Of a stretch of DNA of 64,000 bases, positions 33,915-43,361 are shown in pieces (within the stretch, counting starts at the first letter, position 1; each line of letters starts with the position of its first letter). The stretch spans positions 36,357,914-36,421,913 of the forward strand of contig JALMGJ010000002.1 of the NCBI GenBank assembly GCA_023362775.1, given 5' to 3'. The notes under the pieces are model-generated. The model had not been told where the DNA came from. It saw only the letters and a program-made list of their open reading frames with translations, and searched no databases. This DNA comes from Charina bottae. Its lineage: Eukaryota > Chordata > Lepidosauria > Squamata > Charinaidae. A program made the translations under genes and the position numbers.

Positions 33915-34170
33915 GGTTGTTGTGGGTTTTCCAGGCTGTGTGGCCATGTTCTGGCAGTTTTGGTTCCTAACGTTTCGCCAGTAGCTGTGGCTGGCATCTT
34001 CAGAGGACAGGAGCACAGCTAGAAGATTCTCTCTGTGCCCAAGTGGAGGGTGTGTGTTCCTGCTGGTGTTTATAGCTGCTGAGAGGGTATGTGTCTTCTG
34101 TGGGTCATTTACAAGAGATTAGGAGAGGGTTCTTTGTGGTGATTAGGGGGTGTGGTGTGGTTAAATTATA
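33915..34170 (-). mobile_element. Penelope-like terminal fragment, second subfamily
   Basis: The plus strand reads GTTGTGGGTTTTCCAGGCTG, CGTTTCGCCAGTAGCTGTGG and GGCATCTTCAGAGGACAGG, a common terminal piece of Penelope-like elements. On the minus strand it holds the hammerhead-like motif at 33,971-34,004. Confidence 0.5.
33971..34004 (-). ncRNA. Hammerhead-like motif, GCCAG stem
   Basis: On the minus strand: CTGAAGA, stem GCCAG/CTGGC around a 9-nt loop, GAAAC. The stem differs completely from that at 32,535 yet still pairs. Confidence 0.4.
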
Positions 34171-34339
34171 TTTAACATTGATATAAACTTTTTCTCCTTA
34201 TCTTTAAAGGTTTAACTTATCTCAACCATCATAGTGTTAACAATTTCTAGTTTATAATGCAGAAATACCACCGTACCTAGCCAGTATTTGTATTTTACAC
34301 GGTATTATTTGTGTGTTATTACGCAATAAATAAATATAG

Positions 34340-34662
34340 GGGCGCGATGGCTCAGTGGTTAAGACGCCAGGCTTGTCGATTGGAAGGTCAGCAGTTCGAG
34401 ACCCGAGCGCTGCATGACAGACTGAGCTCCCGCACTCACCACAGCTCTTGCCAACCTAGCAATTTGAAAGCATGCAAATGCAAGTAGATAAATAGGTACC
34501 ACTTCGGTGGGAAGGTAACAGCGTTCCGCGCGCATCATGCCAGCCACGTGACCACAGAAGCGTCTTTGGACAGCGCTGGCTCTTCGGCTAACAAACAGAG
34601 ATGAGCACCGGCCCCTAGAGTCGGACACAACTGTGCAGGGGGAAACCTTTACCTTTACACAA
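34340..34662 (+). mobile_element. Sauria-type tRNA SINE, near full length
   Basis: The head GGCGCGATGGCTCAGTGG and B-box-like CAGTTCGAGACCC are followed by the body with GGTACCACTTCGGTGGGAAG and a BovB-like tail AGAGTCGGACACAACTG. It is the plus-strand counterpart of 20,905. Confidence 0.85.
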
Positions 34663-34694
34663 TAAATCAATGACTTGGGAAAAATATCGCATAT

Positions 34695-34885
34695 TAAATA
34701 TTATTTCTTTATTTATTTCATTTTTATCCCACCTTTATTATTTTTATAAATAACTCAAGGCAGGGAACATACCTAATACTCCTTCCTGCTCCTATTTTCC
34801 CCACAACAACCACCCTGTGAGGTGAGTTGGGCCGAGAGAGAGTGACTGGCCCAAGGTCACCCAGCCGGCTTTCATGCCTAAGATT
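34695..34885 (-). mobile_element. CORE-type SINE fragment
   Basis: On the minus strand the core GTGACCTTGGGCCAGTCACT and the tail with CACCTCACAGGGTGGTTGTT are present. The tRNA head is missing. Confidence 0.65.
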
Positions 34886-36254
34886 TATATATCATTCTAT
34901 AGATTATATATCATTCTATACCACAAAGAAACAGGAAGCTGATGAGCACAATTCTAGACTGATTGATTTATGTCTCATCCTGGGTCCATCCTCGGTCAGG
35001 CAATAGGACTACTCATTCTGTTGCTGATTAACCCCAAGTTTTGCTTAGGGTTAGCACAATTTTAGTACCACGTGCCTTCAGGCTGCATCCTGGTATAACA
35101 TTACTCAGGGGAAACCCGGGATTCCTTTCAAGTATCAACAGGAAACTGCAGACAATCCAGTCCCCTTACCACGTGTCTGGAGAGTTTCCATTCCTTTCAT
35201 TCCCTCTTTAAATTTCTAACAGCATAAGTAAAACCTCTCAGATTAATTCTGAAAAGATTTGTCATACTTAGTATCCGAGTGACCAGGATTTTGCAGCCCA
35301 AGTAGGGCACCCTTAATTCTGAGCAACACAGCAGAGATCGCCCCTTATCCCAAGTGTAATCTAGTCAGATGTTTTTTTGAACTACAACTCCCAGCATACC
35401 TCACCATTGGCCAGGCTGTCTGTGGTTTCCAGGATCTGTAGTTTTAGTAATATCTGGAGGACCACAAGTTCTTCACTTCTGATAGAACCGGAACTACGAG
35501 AAAAGCAGGAAAAGGAACCAAATTAGTAAGGGAGGGGAGGGAGATTAAAAGAGGATTATTTCTCTATCGCAGGACTGATTGCAATATTCTTCCTACGAGG
35601 GGAACCCAGGTATTCCAAGGATCAGTAGATAAGACTCTCTTCTACGCACTGTTATGGATTCACTGGGTCATAGAGGCTGTGCTGTCATTGAACCAGAATT
35701 ATGGACCAAGCTCCGTATAGATGTAATGAATAATTCTATCATGATATTATTTCTCAGCCATCCTGCTTCCAATGTATTTAAGGCTGCAATTCTCAACCTT
35801 CCAAAACCAACAAGGGCCGAAGTATTGGGGTGTCCCAAATCCTGGCTTGGAATGCTGGAATTTGAGGTGTCCCAATTTCTAGGGGGTGCCAAGTTGGGGA
35901 ATCTGAATTATATGGCATATTATGTGGCACTAATGTGCCCACATCCTGCCTGCAGGTTTTCCTGAAGCAAGGAAATATGACTAATAGCTGAGCCTTCTCA
36001 AGATTAATTTCTTCCAGATGTATTGCAACTACTTCTTTTCTGATCCCTATCAACAGGAGACTGTGTTAGCCTGCTTCCACAGTTCCTACCTTTGATTGTT
36101 AGTGCTTGGATAGGAGACCACAAGGAAATCCCAGGATTACAGGGTAGGCTAGGGAACCAACTTAATATCTCGAAGAAGGCAATGGCAAATCCCTCTGTAT
36201 TTCTCCCAAGAAATCCGCATAGTCACAGGAGCTGAGTTTCACTTAAATGAAATT
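34886..36254. other. No gene recognised; one hAT remnant
   Basis: Mostly unassigned. 35,360-35,465 (TTTGAACTACAACTCCCAGC to ATATCTGGAGGACCACAAG) is the remnant of a palindromic hAT MITE. The 103-codon ORF at 35,654 has no recognisable domain. Confidence 0.4.
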
Positions 36255-36521
36255 TAGGCTGACCATATGTCCCGTTTTGAACGGGACAGTTCCGTTTCTT
36301 AAACAATTCCCGACCGTCCCGTCGTTTTAATAAAAATGTCCATTTTGTCCCATTCTCAATGAGAGAGCGCCCACCCGCCCCGTTTGCCGGGGCGCCGCAG
36401 GGACCATGCTGTTGGCAAGGCTTTGTTAGACAGAGTGCGTGCGTGCACACGCCCACTTTGTCCAGTGAGCCGTGGGTAGGTTAGGGTCCCGTTTTTGTCT
36501 CAAGGAAATATGGTCAGCCTA
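36255..36521. mobile_element. hAT element (TAGGCTGACC family), 267 bp
   Basis: The ends TAGGCTGACCATAT and ATATGGTCAGCCTA are perfect inverted repeats. The 8-bp duplication ATGAAATT flanks it exactly (36,247-36,254 and 36,522-36,529). Confidence 0.9.
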
Positions 36522-36529
36522 ATGAAATT

Positions 36530-37060
36530 TGACTTTTTGCCTTTCATGGTAGCTAATAGATAAGACTAGTAATCCAGAAGTTGATGATGATACCCTTACA
36601 ATCACCAGGCGGTGCACAATTATATGCTCTCTGATCAGGCTTAGCTGATCTGTGTGCACCATCTAGTGGCTGCAAAGTGTATTGTCATCTACCTCTGGAT
36701 TAAAAAGAAATGCTCTGTTTGCAAAACATTTTTTTAAATAATTTTGATTAAAGCTTTTATTATTTTATTTTATTTTATTTTATTTTATTTTATTATTTTA
36801 TTATTTTATTTTATTTTATTTTATATCCTGCCTTTATTATTTTTATAAATAACTCAAGGTGGTGAACATACCTGATACTCCTTCCTCCTCCTATTTTCCC
36901 CACAACAACAACCCTGTGAGGTGGGTTGGGCTGAGAGAGAGGGACTGGCCCAAGGTCACCCAGCCGGCTTTCATGCCTAAGGCGGGACTAGAACTCACAG
37001 ACTTCTGGTTTCTAGCCCAGCACCTTAACCACTAGACCAAACTGGCTCTTTTAAACAAGA
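36530..37060 (-). mobile_element. CORE-type SINE after unassigned sequence
   Basis: 36,530-36,740 is unassigned. From 36,760 a (TTTTA)n tail is followed on the minus strand by the SINE body and, near 37,045, the tRNA-like head (GAGCCAGTTTGGTCTAGTGG). This is a complete single-unit copy. Confidence 0.75.
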
Positions 37061-37230
37061 AGGTTAAGAACTAACACAAACTAATATAAAGTAAGAAAGA
37101 AAAGGGGAAAAGAAGGAACTCAAAGACAAAGCAAAAAGTGCAAGAAAAGAAAAAGTTAAAGATAAATAGAAAAGAAATATTTCTGTTTGCAAAACATTTT
37201 GAACACCTTAAAGCAGCCTTTGTAATGGTA

Positions 37231-37501
37231 TGTGGGAAAGACCTTGGGAAACGGGGCGAAGAGATGCTGCCTAGGGGACGGTCAGATAAGAGACAGCATA
37301 GCCCACAGCTGGATAGTGGGCGGAGCAAGAAGCTCAGAAGGGAACCCCCCCCCCGCCGCCCCCAGTTTCTCAGGCTGTACAGGAGATGGTGGGAGAATTG
37401 TACTTTCAGATTTGCAAAATTCTGTCAACGTAGCTTTACAATAAAGTGGAATTAGCTCATCTGGTCGTGATTCCTGTCTGGTCTAACTGGTAAGGCTGAC
37501 A
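37231..37501 (+). mobile_element. Possible solo LTR or LTR fragment
   Basis: The block starts TGTGGGAAAG, ends GGCTGACA, and has AATAAA near 37,440, about 60 bp before the end. A C-run lies near 37,345. No target duplication was found, so this is a weak call. Confidence 0.3.
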
Positions 37502-37599
37502 GGAAACTAGCAAGGGGCCTCTCAAGATAGGAGCCATCCCTTCACTCTTCCCAACTGTTAACAGTGCAATTCTCAAAGCAGTGGCGTGACATGGGCATC

Positions 37600-37905
37600 C
37601 TGTTGTGGAAAACAGATTCCTTCGCCCAATTCCTGTATTGGAAGGACAGATGCTGAAGCTGAAGCTCAAGTACTTTGGCCACCTAATGCGAAGAGAGGAC
37701 TCCCTGGAAAAGACCCTGATGCTGGGAAAGACTGAAGGCAAAAGGAGAAGGGGACGGCAGAGGAGGAGATGGTTAGATAGCATCACCGATGTAACGAACA
37801 TGAATTTGAGTAAACTCCGGGAGGCAGTGGAGGACAGGAAGGCCTGGCGTGCTATGGTCCGTGAGGTCACGAAGAGTCGGACACGACTAAACGACTGAAC
37901 AACAA
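37600..37905 (+). mobile_element. BovB LINE 3' end
   Basis: The plus strand reads the BovB carboxy terminus (KLKYFGHLMRREDSLEKTLM to KSRTRLND, stop) and the tail AACAACAAAAA. The sequence is close to the copies at 7735 and 9279. Confidence 0.85.
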
Positions 37906-38353
37906 AAAAGAGAAGTTTTCTTTATTACAAGCTTCTTTAACAGCAATTGCTGGATCTGTCCCACAGAATCAGAGGCCAATGCCCTCAGTGAGCATTGATA
38001 AATAAAAGTTAATAACTTTTATTAACTTCTACAGATGCACAATACAAGCAAACTCATAGTACATCTTGATTGGCTAAGAAATTCACATTATATGGAATGT
38101 GGGCATCTTAAGTTACACATGAAAAGTTACCAATGCACTGATTTAGTTGATCTCTCCTTTGTTCTTTTTCTGTTGGATCGATTATGCGCCATCAAGCCAG
38201 TGCCAACTCTTAGCGACCACATAGATCCTTTTCTATATCTGACCCATTTCTTTGTCCTGCATGTTTATATAATTTGTTCACTTAACTGTAATGGTGCTGG
38301 GTCAATTTTCTAATAGTGCTAACTTTTATTTTTCTGCCATGATACCAAGACGT
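37906..38353. other. No gene recognised; short LINE remnant and palindrome
   Basis: A small palindrome AATAAAAGTTAATAACTTTT lies near 38,001. 38,170-38,235 (AACTCTTAGCGACCACATAG) resembles the RTE-like LINE end. Confidence 0.4.
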
Positions 38354-38361
38354 GCCCAGAA

Positions 38362-38766
38362 TAGGCTGACCATATGTCCCGTTTTGAACGGGACAGTCCC
38401 ATTTTTTCCCCTTTTCTCAACCGTCCCGCCATTTTAACATAAATGCCGGTTTTGTCCTGTTTTTCAGGAACAGGCGGAGGCGGAGCAGCCGACCGGAGGG
38501 AACCCGGAGGAGGAATCGCCCCCGCCCACCAGCGCGCGGCAAAGGAGGTGGGAGAGGCGGGCCCAGCACCGCGACAGGCGGAGGCGATTCCCCTTCCGGG
38601 TTCCCTCCAATCAGCTGCTCCGACCCCGCCCATCGCGCTGCCCGGCCCGCCCCTCCCGCGCGCTGATAGGCAGAGGCGAACCCCCCCAGGGCCTCCACAA
38701 CCAGCTGCTCCAGCTCCGCCTGTTCCTCTTGTCCCATTTTTGTCTCAAGGAAATATGGTCAGTCTA
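38362..38766. mobile_element. hAT element (TAGGCTGACC family), 405 bp
   Basis: It has the same ends as the element at 36,255 and a perfect 8-bp duplication GCCCAGAA (38,354-38,361 and 38,767-38,774). The GC-rich interior folds on itself, which explains the mirrored ORFs here. Confidence 0.9.
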
Positions 38767-38774
38767 GCCCAGAA

Positions 38775-39824
38775 CTACATAAGGTGCTGCATTCTGGAGT
38801 GATTTGAGTAAAGCCTCTGGTCTTTCATCCACAGCCACCTTCACATCATTCCATCAAGTATCCTTACTCATATGTCCCGTGAGTGTAACTCCACACACTT
38901 CTCTCATCCTCTGTAACATTTTTCCACTCAGCTCCAAGCAGTTTCCAAGATATGCATCCTCTTTTCTTTCATTAATCTTCCATTCATTCTGCTGGGAGAA
39001 TAATCTAACGTTTTTTTAAATTTATGTCTATGAAGGTTCTCAGTCATCCAGGTGGAATTGTCTGTAGCTTGAATCATGTCAACTGGATTTCTATTTTCTT
39101 AGTGGAAACGTTTCACTCCTTATCCAAGGAGCTTCTTCAGTCTGAGTAAAGTTAGTAAGGGAATCCTTAAATATGTTTCTAGGCTGGCTGTGTGACCTTG
39201 CACCTGGGGCTAGGTCATGGTTATTTTGAGATGTTTGTTTCTAAGTCCCTTTATCATCTAAAGGAGGATCGTTAAGATTACCCTGCTGCTGTTGAGCTTG
39301 TGAAATGGTCTTAATCTTCCTAGGCACAGAAGACAAAGCAGGAAGGAAGATAGGGGAAAGGTTATGCCTGAGGCCCCCACCTCTATTCACCTCTATTTTA
39401 AATTTACTTTCTCTTCTTGAAGTCATTCTACTTTTCACCTCTTTTCTTTTCTTCCATGTCCATTTGCCCCGAAGATCCCCTCTTAGGACTACTAAAATGT
39501 CTGTCCAACATTCAGAACATCTCATCATCCCGGCAGCCCTCACCAATTATTTTGGCCTTTCACCATAATCAAACTGAATGTTTTTGATTCATTCCTTTTT
39601 ATGTGTGAATCATCCTGTGATCGCAGTGTCATGCTCATCCAGGGTATATAAATTTAATAAATTATTATTATTATTATTTCTTTTGTATTCTTTTACCTCC
39701 CTATCCCTTCATGTCACTGAGCAGAATAATTTCCCTCATCCTCACCCCTACATTCATCCAGACTATTGCACAATTTCTCCCCAGACTCATCCCTGGCTAT
39801 TTCATTAAGCATCTCTTCTCAGTT
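38775..39824. other. No gene recognised; Penelope-like terminal piece
   Basis: 39,030-39,160 is a Penelope-like terminal fragment (GTGAAACGTTTCC on the minus strand) with a hammerhead-like motif at 39,109-39,141: CTGAAGA, stem CTCCTT/AAGGAG, GAAAC. The remainder is unassigned. Confidence 0.4.
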
Positions 39825-40120
39825 GCGGCCGGCCCCGGCGTTGTGGAACAGCCCCCCACTCCCAAGATCTGGCAGGCCCCCACCCTTTTAGTCTTCTTTA
39901 AAAAGCTGAGTTTTTAAAAAGCATTGGCTGAGGCTGGAGCCCAGCGATTGTGACTGTTTTATTGGGAAGGGTTGTTTCAGGGCGCCAAGAGTTCTTTTGT
40001 TTGGACGTTGGTTTTTAATTGTTTCTTTTATGTTTTTATTGCTGTGGGTATGAGCCACCCAAAGTTATGGCACGAAAGATGGATGGCCATGTAAGTCTCT
40101 TAAATAAATAAATAATCACC
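39825..40120 (+). mobile_element. L2-type LINE 3' end
   Basis: The plus strand shows remnants of an RT carboxy end (VVVPRLWNSPP-like) and a 3'UTR with GTATGAGCCACCCAAAGTTA and AAATAAATAAATAA. Confidence 0.5.
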
Positions 40121-40329
40121 TAGTATGCAACTTTCACCAACCTATAGATTCCTACTTTTATATGCACCCACATTCACACTTTCTGACATGCATTTTAACT
40201 CTTTCGTTCCTAATTCAACCTACATCTCACTTCCCTCTGTTTATTCAACTGCAAGATCAGCTCCGCTTCATTCAAATTGATTCATCCTTTTCTTTCTTCC
40301 TTCATCCTTTTTTCTTCCCTTCTCTTTCC

Positions 40330-40441
40330 CTTCCTTCCTTCCTTCCTTGCTTCCTCTTTTCTCCATCTCCTTCCTTCCTTCCTTCCTTCCTTCCTTCCTT
40401 CCTTCCTTCCTTCCTTCCTTCCTTCCTTCCTTCCTTCCTTA
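40330..40441. repeat. (TTCC)n microsatellite at the provirus boundary
   Basis: About 20 uninterrupted TTCC units end exactly at the left LTR. A comparable pyrimidine tract adjoins the other LTR, so the provirus probably inserted into a single (CCTT)-rich tract. Confidence 0.95.
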
Positions 40442-41323
40442 CGTTAGGCACCAAAACTTACCATGCACCTTCCAGAATAAGCCAAGTACACAACAGAGAC
40501 TTTGGGAACGGACAACAGCAAATTTATTTGGCGCCAAGCAAGGGTGCCGGATGGCAGTCCTACAGACATCACACGCAGGTGACCTCTGAATGGAACAGCC
40601 ATCCCGAGTACAAGAGTGCACAACCTTTTATACAGCAAATACAAACAGGAAGTGAGGATGATGATGGTATGCCCATATGTGGGTGAGGTGTCCTCTGACC
40701 ATTCCCTGGGATTGGCTAGTTCTTGGGGATCAGGGTCCCTCCCAGAGCTGAAGGATTCTGGGATTCACCAGGTCAAGGGGGTGACGTGGGTCATCAACAT
40801 AGTTGCAAAGGATGGATTCTTGTGAATATTCACACCATTTGTTCTATGGGCACTGTCCGGGGGCCCAGAGATTAACACTTGCATCTTACAGAGATAACAG
40901 TAACACTTACAGGGACATTGGGTTATACAAGCATACTAAATCACAGAGGTCAGAACCATAAAATCAAGTCTTTGCATATTCACATCTTGGGAAAGGGTAG
41001 AACAAGGGATTTCTTACAAGGAAGTCAAGTAAACATGTTAGCTTGTCAGGAAGAAGATGCTGACCAGATAGGGAGAGCCCCAAGCTGGTATGCATTCTAA
41101 AGAGAGGTAGGATTACTTTATAGCGCCTAGTATTGCTATGCAGAATTCTCTGGGGCCTTGCTGGGGCAGGCCCATCTCAGGGGTCATCCCTGGGTTAACA
41201 CTCTTTGGTTCAACCACAATCTTTGGTTCAGTAAAGCTCTAGCAGCGTTGCATTATGGGAAACACTAAAGCAAGGTGTTTTCCAGACCAAGGTCTGTGGC
41301 CCATGGTTTCTCAAATCCCTTCA
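40442..41323 (-). repeat. 3' LTR of the provirus
   Basis: On the minus strand it begins TGAAGGGATTTG at 41,323 and ends CCTAACG at 40,442 (the other copy ends CCTAACA). The TATA box TATAAAAGG is at 40,624-40,632 and the polyadenylation signal AATAAA at 40,523-40,528, giving the usual U3-R-U5 order with a U3 of about 700 bp. Confidence 0.95.
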
Positions 41324-41324
41324 A

Positions 41325-41342
41325 TCCACCCTTTTTATTTTT
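41325..41342 (-). other. Polypurine tract
   Basis: On the minus strand AAAAATAAAAAGGGTGGA directly precedes the 3' LTR start. It is the expected plus-strand DNA primer site. Confidence 0.7.
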
Positions 41343-41585
41343 CGTGGCAAAATGCTTTTTGCCTAGCTTAGAGACTGGGTGGAGTGTTAACAGTCTTGCC
41401 GGTTTACCTTCAGTGTGGGTAACCACAGTCAGCCCTTTGAGGGAGGACAGTACAATTCTACTAACCAAAGGAATAATGCAGGGCAAGACAGCAAGTCCAG
41501 TAAGGCCACAGACAAAAATAAACACAAGTTGTTTGATCCAGGCAGCCCCTGGGATCCAGGAGAAAAGTTGACCTGGATCTGAGTT

Positions 41586-43082
41586 CTAGTTAGATTGGGC
41601 CCCCAGCCGGGTGCCCTGGTCTTTTAAGTCCTGGACAGCTTCTCTGACTAGGCCTGATTTATTCATGAAAAAGCAACATTCCTCATGGAGGAAGGCACAA
41701 AGGCCGCCTTTTTCAGCGGTTATAAGGTTCAAGCCTCGTCGATTTTGCATGACTACAGATGCCAAAGAGTCCAGCTGGTCCTGGACATTTGCGAGGCTTT
41801 GCGCAATCTTATTTAAGCTATCTTGGAATTCTTGCGACAGCTGATGGAACCGTACCTCGGCATCTGCGATGCCGGCTACTCTGGTGGTAACGCCGGCTGT
41901 CACCCCTAGGGTGACGAGGAGGGGGATGAGAAAGATCGCACGCTTCTGTACATGAGAAGTGAGGGGTACAGGAGGCGCTTCCCCCTTGGGAAGGATAGAG
42001 ATTTGAGGTAGAAGATGGACAAGAGAGCAAGTTCCTGTCCAGTTGGCATGTAAACAGAGGTAAGCATTAGTTCCACAGAGGAAAAACATACCCTGTTCAA
42101 GGCAGATGCCTAAATCAATAGAAAAGATAGGCTTCTCCCTTTTCCATGGGTTCCAAACCCCAATTGACCCTGCTAGAAACATTCCCGTAAGTGGCTGCAG
42201 GGAGGTGGCGTTGAGATGGGGTGGACCCTTGACTAAGGGAATAGAAGGAAAGACAAAATAGTCAGAGGCATTCCCTTCAGTGTATGGCAAGGGAGCACAA
42301 GGGATATCTTGGTCATCTTTCAGGCCAAGCCATGCTGGCATGGAGCCTTTTGTGTCAGTGGGTAGCCCAAGCCAAGGAGGAAGCAGAGGTCCCTGTGGAG
42401 AGGCAGCTAACAGAAGTTTCGCTGCCAGGTTACATGAGGGTCCCTCCTTCTCTTCCCCAGAGATAGAAACTGTGGGCCGGGCTGAAAAAGTTACTTTGCC
42501 CCTGTATCTTCCAGCAGCCGCTGAAAACAATGGAGGCTTCACATAGAAATCCTCAAATGTATCAGAGGCAGTGAGGACTACCTCTTTTAGGCATTGGTGT
42601 CCCTGAAGCTTTCCCAGCTGAACTCCCCCTTTGGGTTGCGTCCTAGTGACGCACAAAGAAGCGGTGCCAATCAATGGAACTAGTGAGGCCACTGGGCTAA
42701 AGATGGGAACTGATGGATTCAGTCCCAGGGTCTTAAGCCGTGACTCAAAGTCTGCATAGAGTTGGCTGTCAGGATGTTCTCCTTCCTTGAAAACTGGAGG
42801 AGTTTTGTGGTTTAGCACAATTCTAGAACTGGCCCAAACACGGGGGCTGGCAGGGATAGCTTGATGCGTGGAAGCGGAGGTGGACATACAGAGCCAGCAG
42901 TGTTCAGTTAAATCTGGCCTGGACTGATTCAGTAATTTGTAAGCAGAGGTAAGGCTTTGTTCAATGTAATCGGGGCTAGCAGGCTTGCGTGTGAGAGTAC
43001 GATGGGCAAGGGGGTGTGTCAGAACTGTATAGACCCCCAGGAGCCCCAGAAGAAAAGTTTTAAAGGGGCACATGTTTCCCAC
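41586..43082 (-). pseudogene. env: Env, truncated before the membrane anchor
   Basis: The 498-codon ORF starts at 43,082 with a hydrophobic signal-like segment (FLLGLLGVYTVL). The surface part contains a CWLC motif at about residue 63, of the kind that forms a labile disulfide with the transmembrane subunit. A basic site (QKR) near residue 381 is followed by a hydrophobic fusion-peptide-like stretch. Further on lie a coiled-coil region, a QNRRGL motif and the CX6CC motif (CAFLHEECC). A TAG stop at 41,586-41,588 ends the frame about 35 residues later. The same frame stays open downstream and encodes a hydrophobic anchor-like segment near 41,525-41,470, so one in-frame stop separates ectodomain and anchor. 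The predicted product is a secreted ectodomain. Whether it is expressed is unknown. Confidence 0.9.
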
Positions 43083-43361
43083 CCAGTTTCCCCACTAGCC
43101 TTTCACTAACCCTCCTCCCTTCTCCTCCCTTTTTATTTTTTAGAAAGGACAGAAAGAGGAGGTAGGGAGGGAACCGATGAAGAGAATAGATAGGAAGAGC
43201 AAGTGGTAGAAGGTGTGCGGGTTAGTGGTAACCAAGGCTTACCCCGGGAGCAGCTTGTTCTGTGGCGTCGCAGCCAAAGAGCCTGAATGAAAGCTTAACA
43301 AGGAGCTATTGCAAAATAGTAAAGAAACAACAATAGTAGCAAGTTCATTAAAACGATGACG
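43083..43361 (-). other. Gap between the pol-derived frame and env
   Basis: About 280 bp with no ORF separates the end of the long frame from the env start. In many gammaretroviruses pol and env overlap, so this spacing is atypical. A splice acceptor for env may lie here but I cannot place it confidently. Confidence 0.5.
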
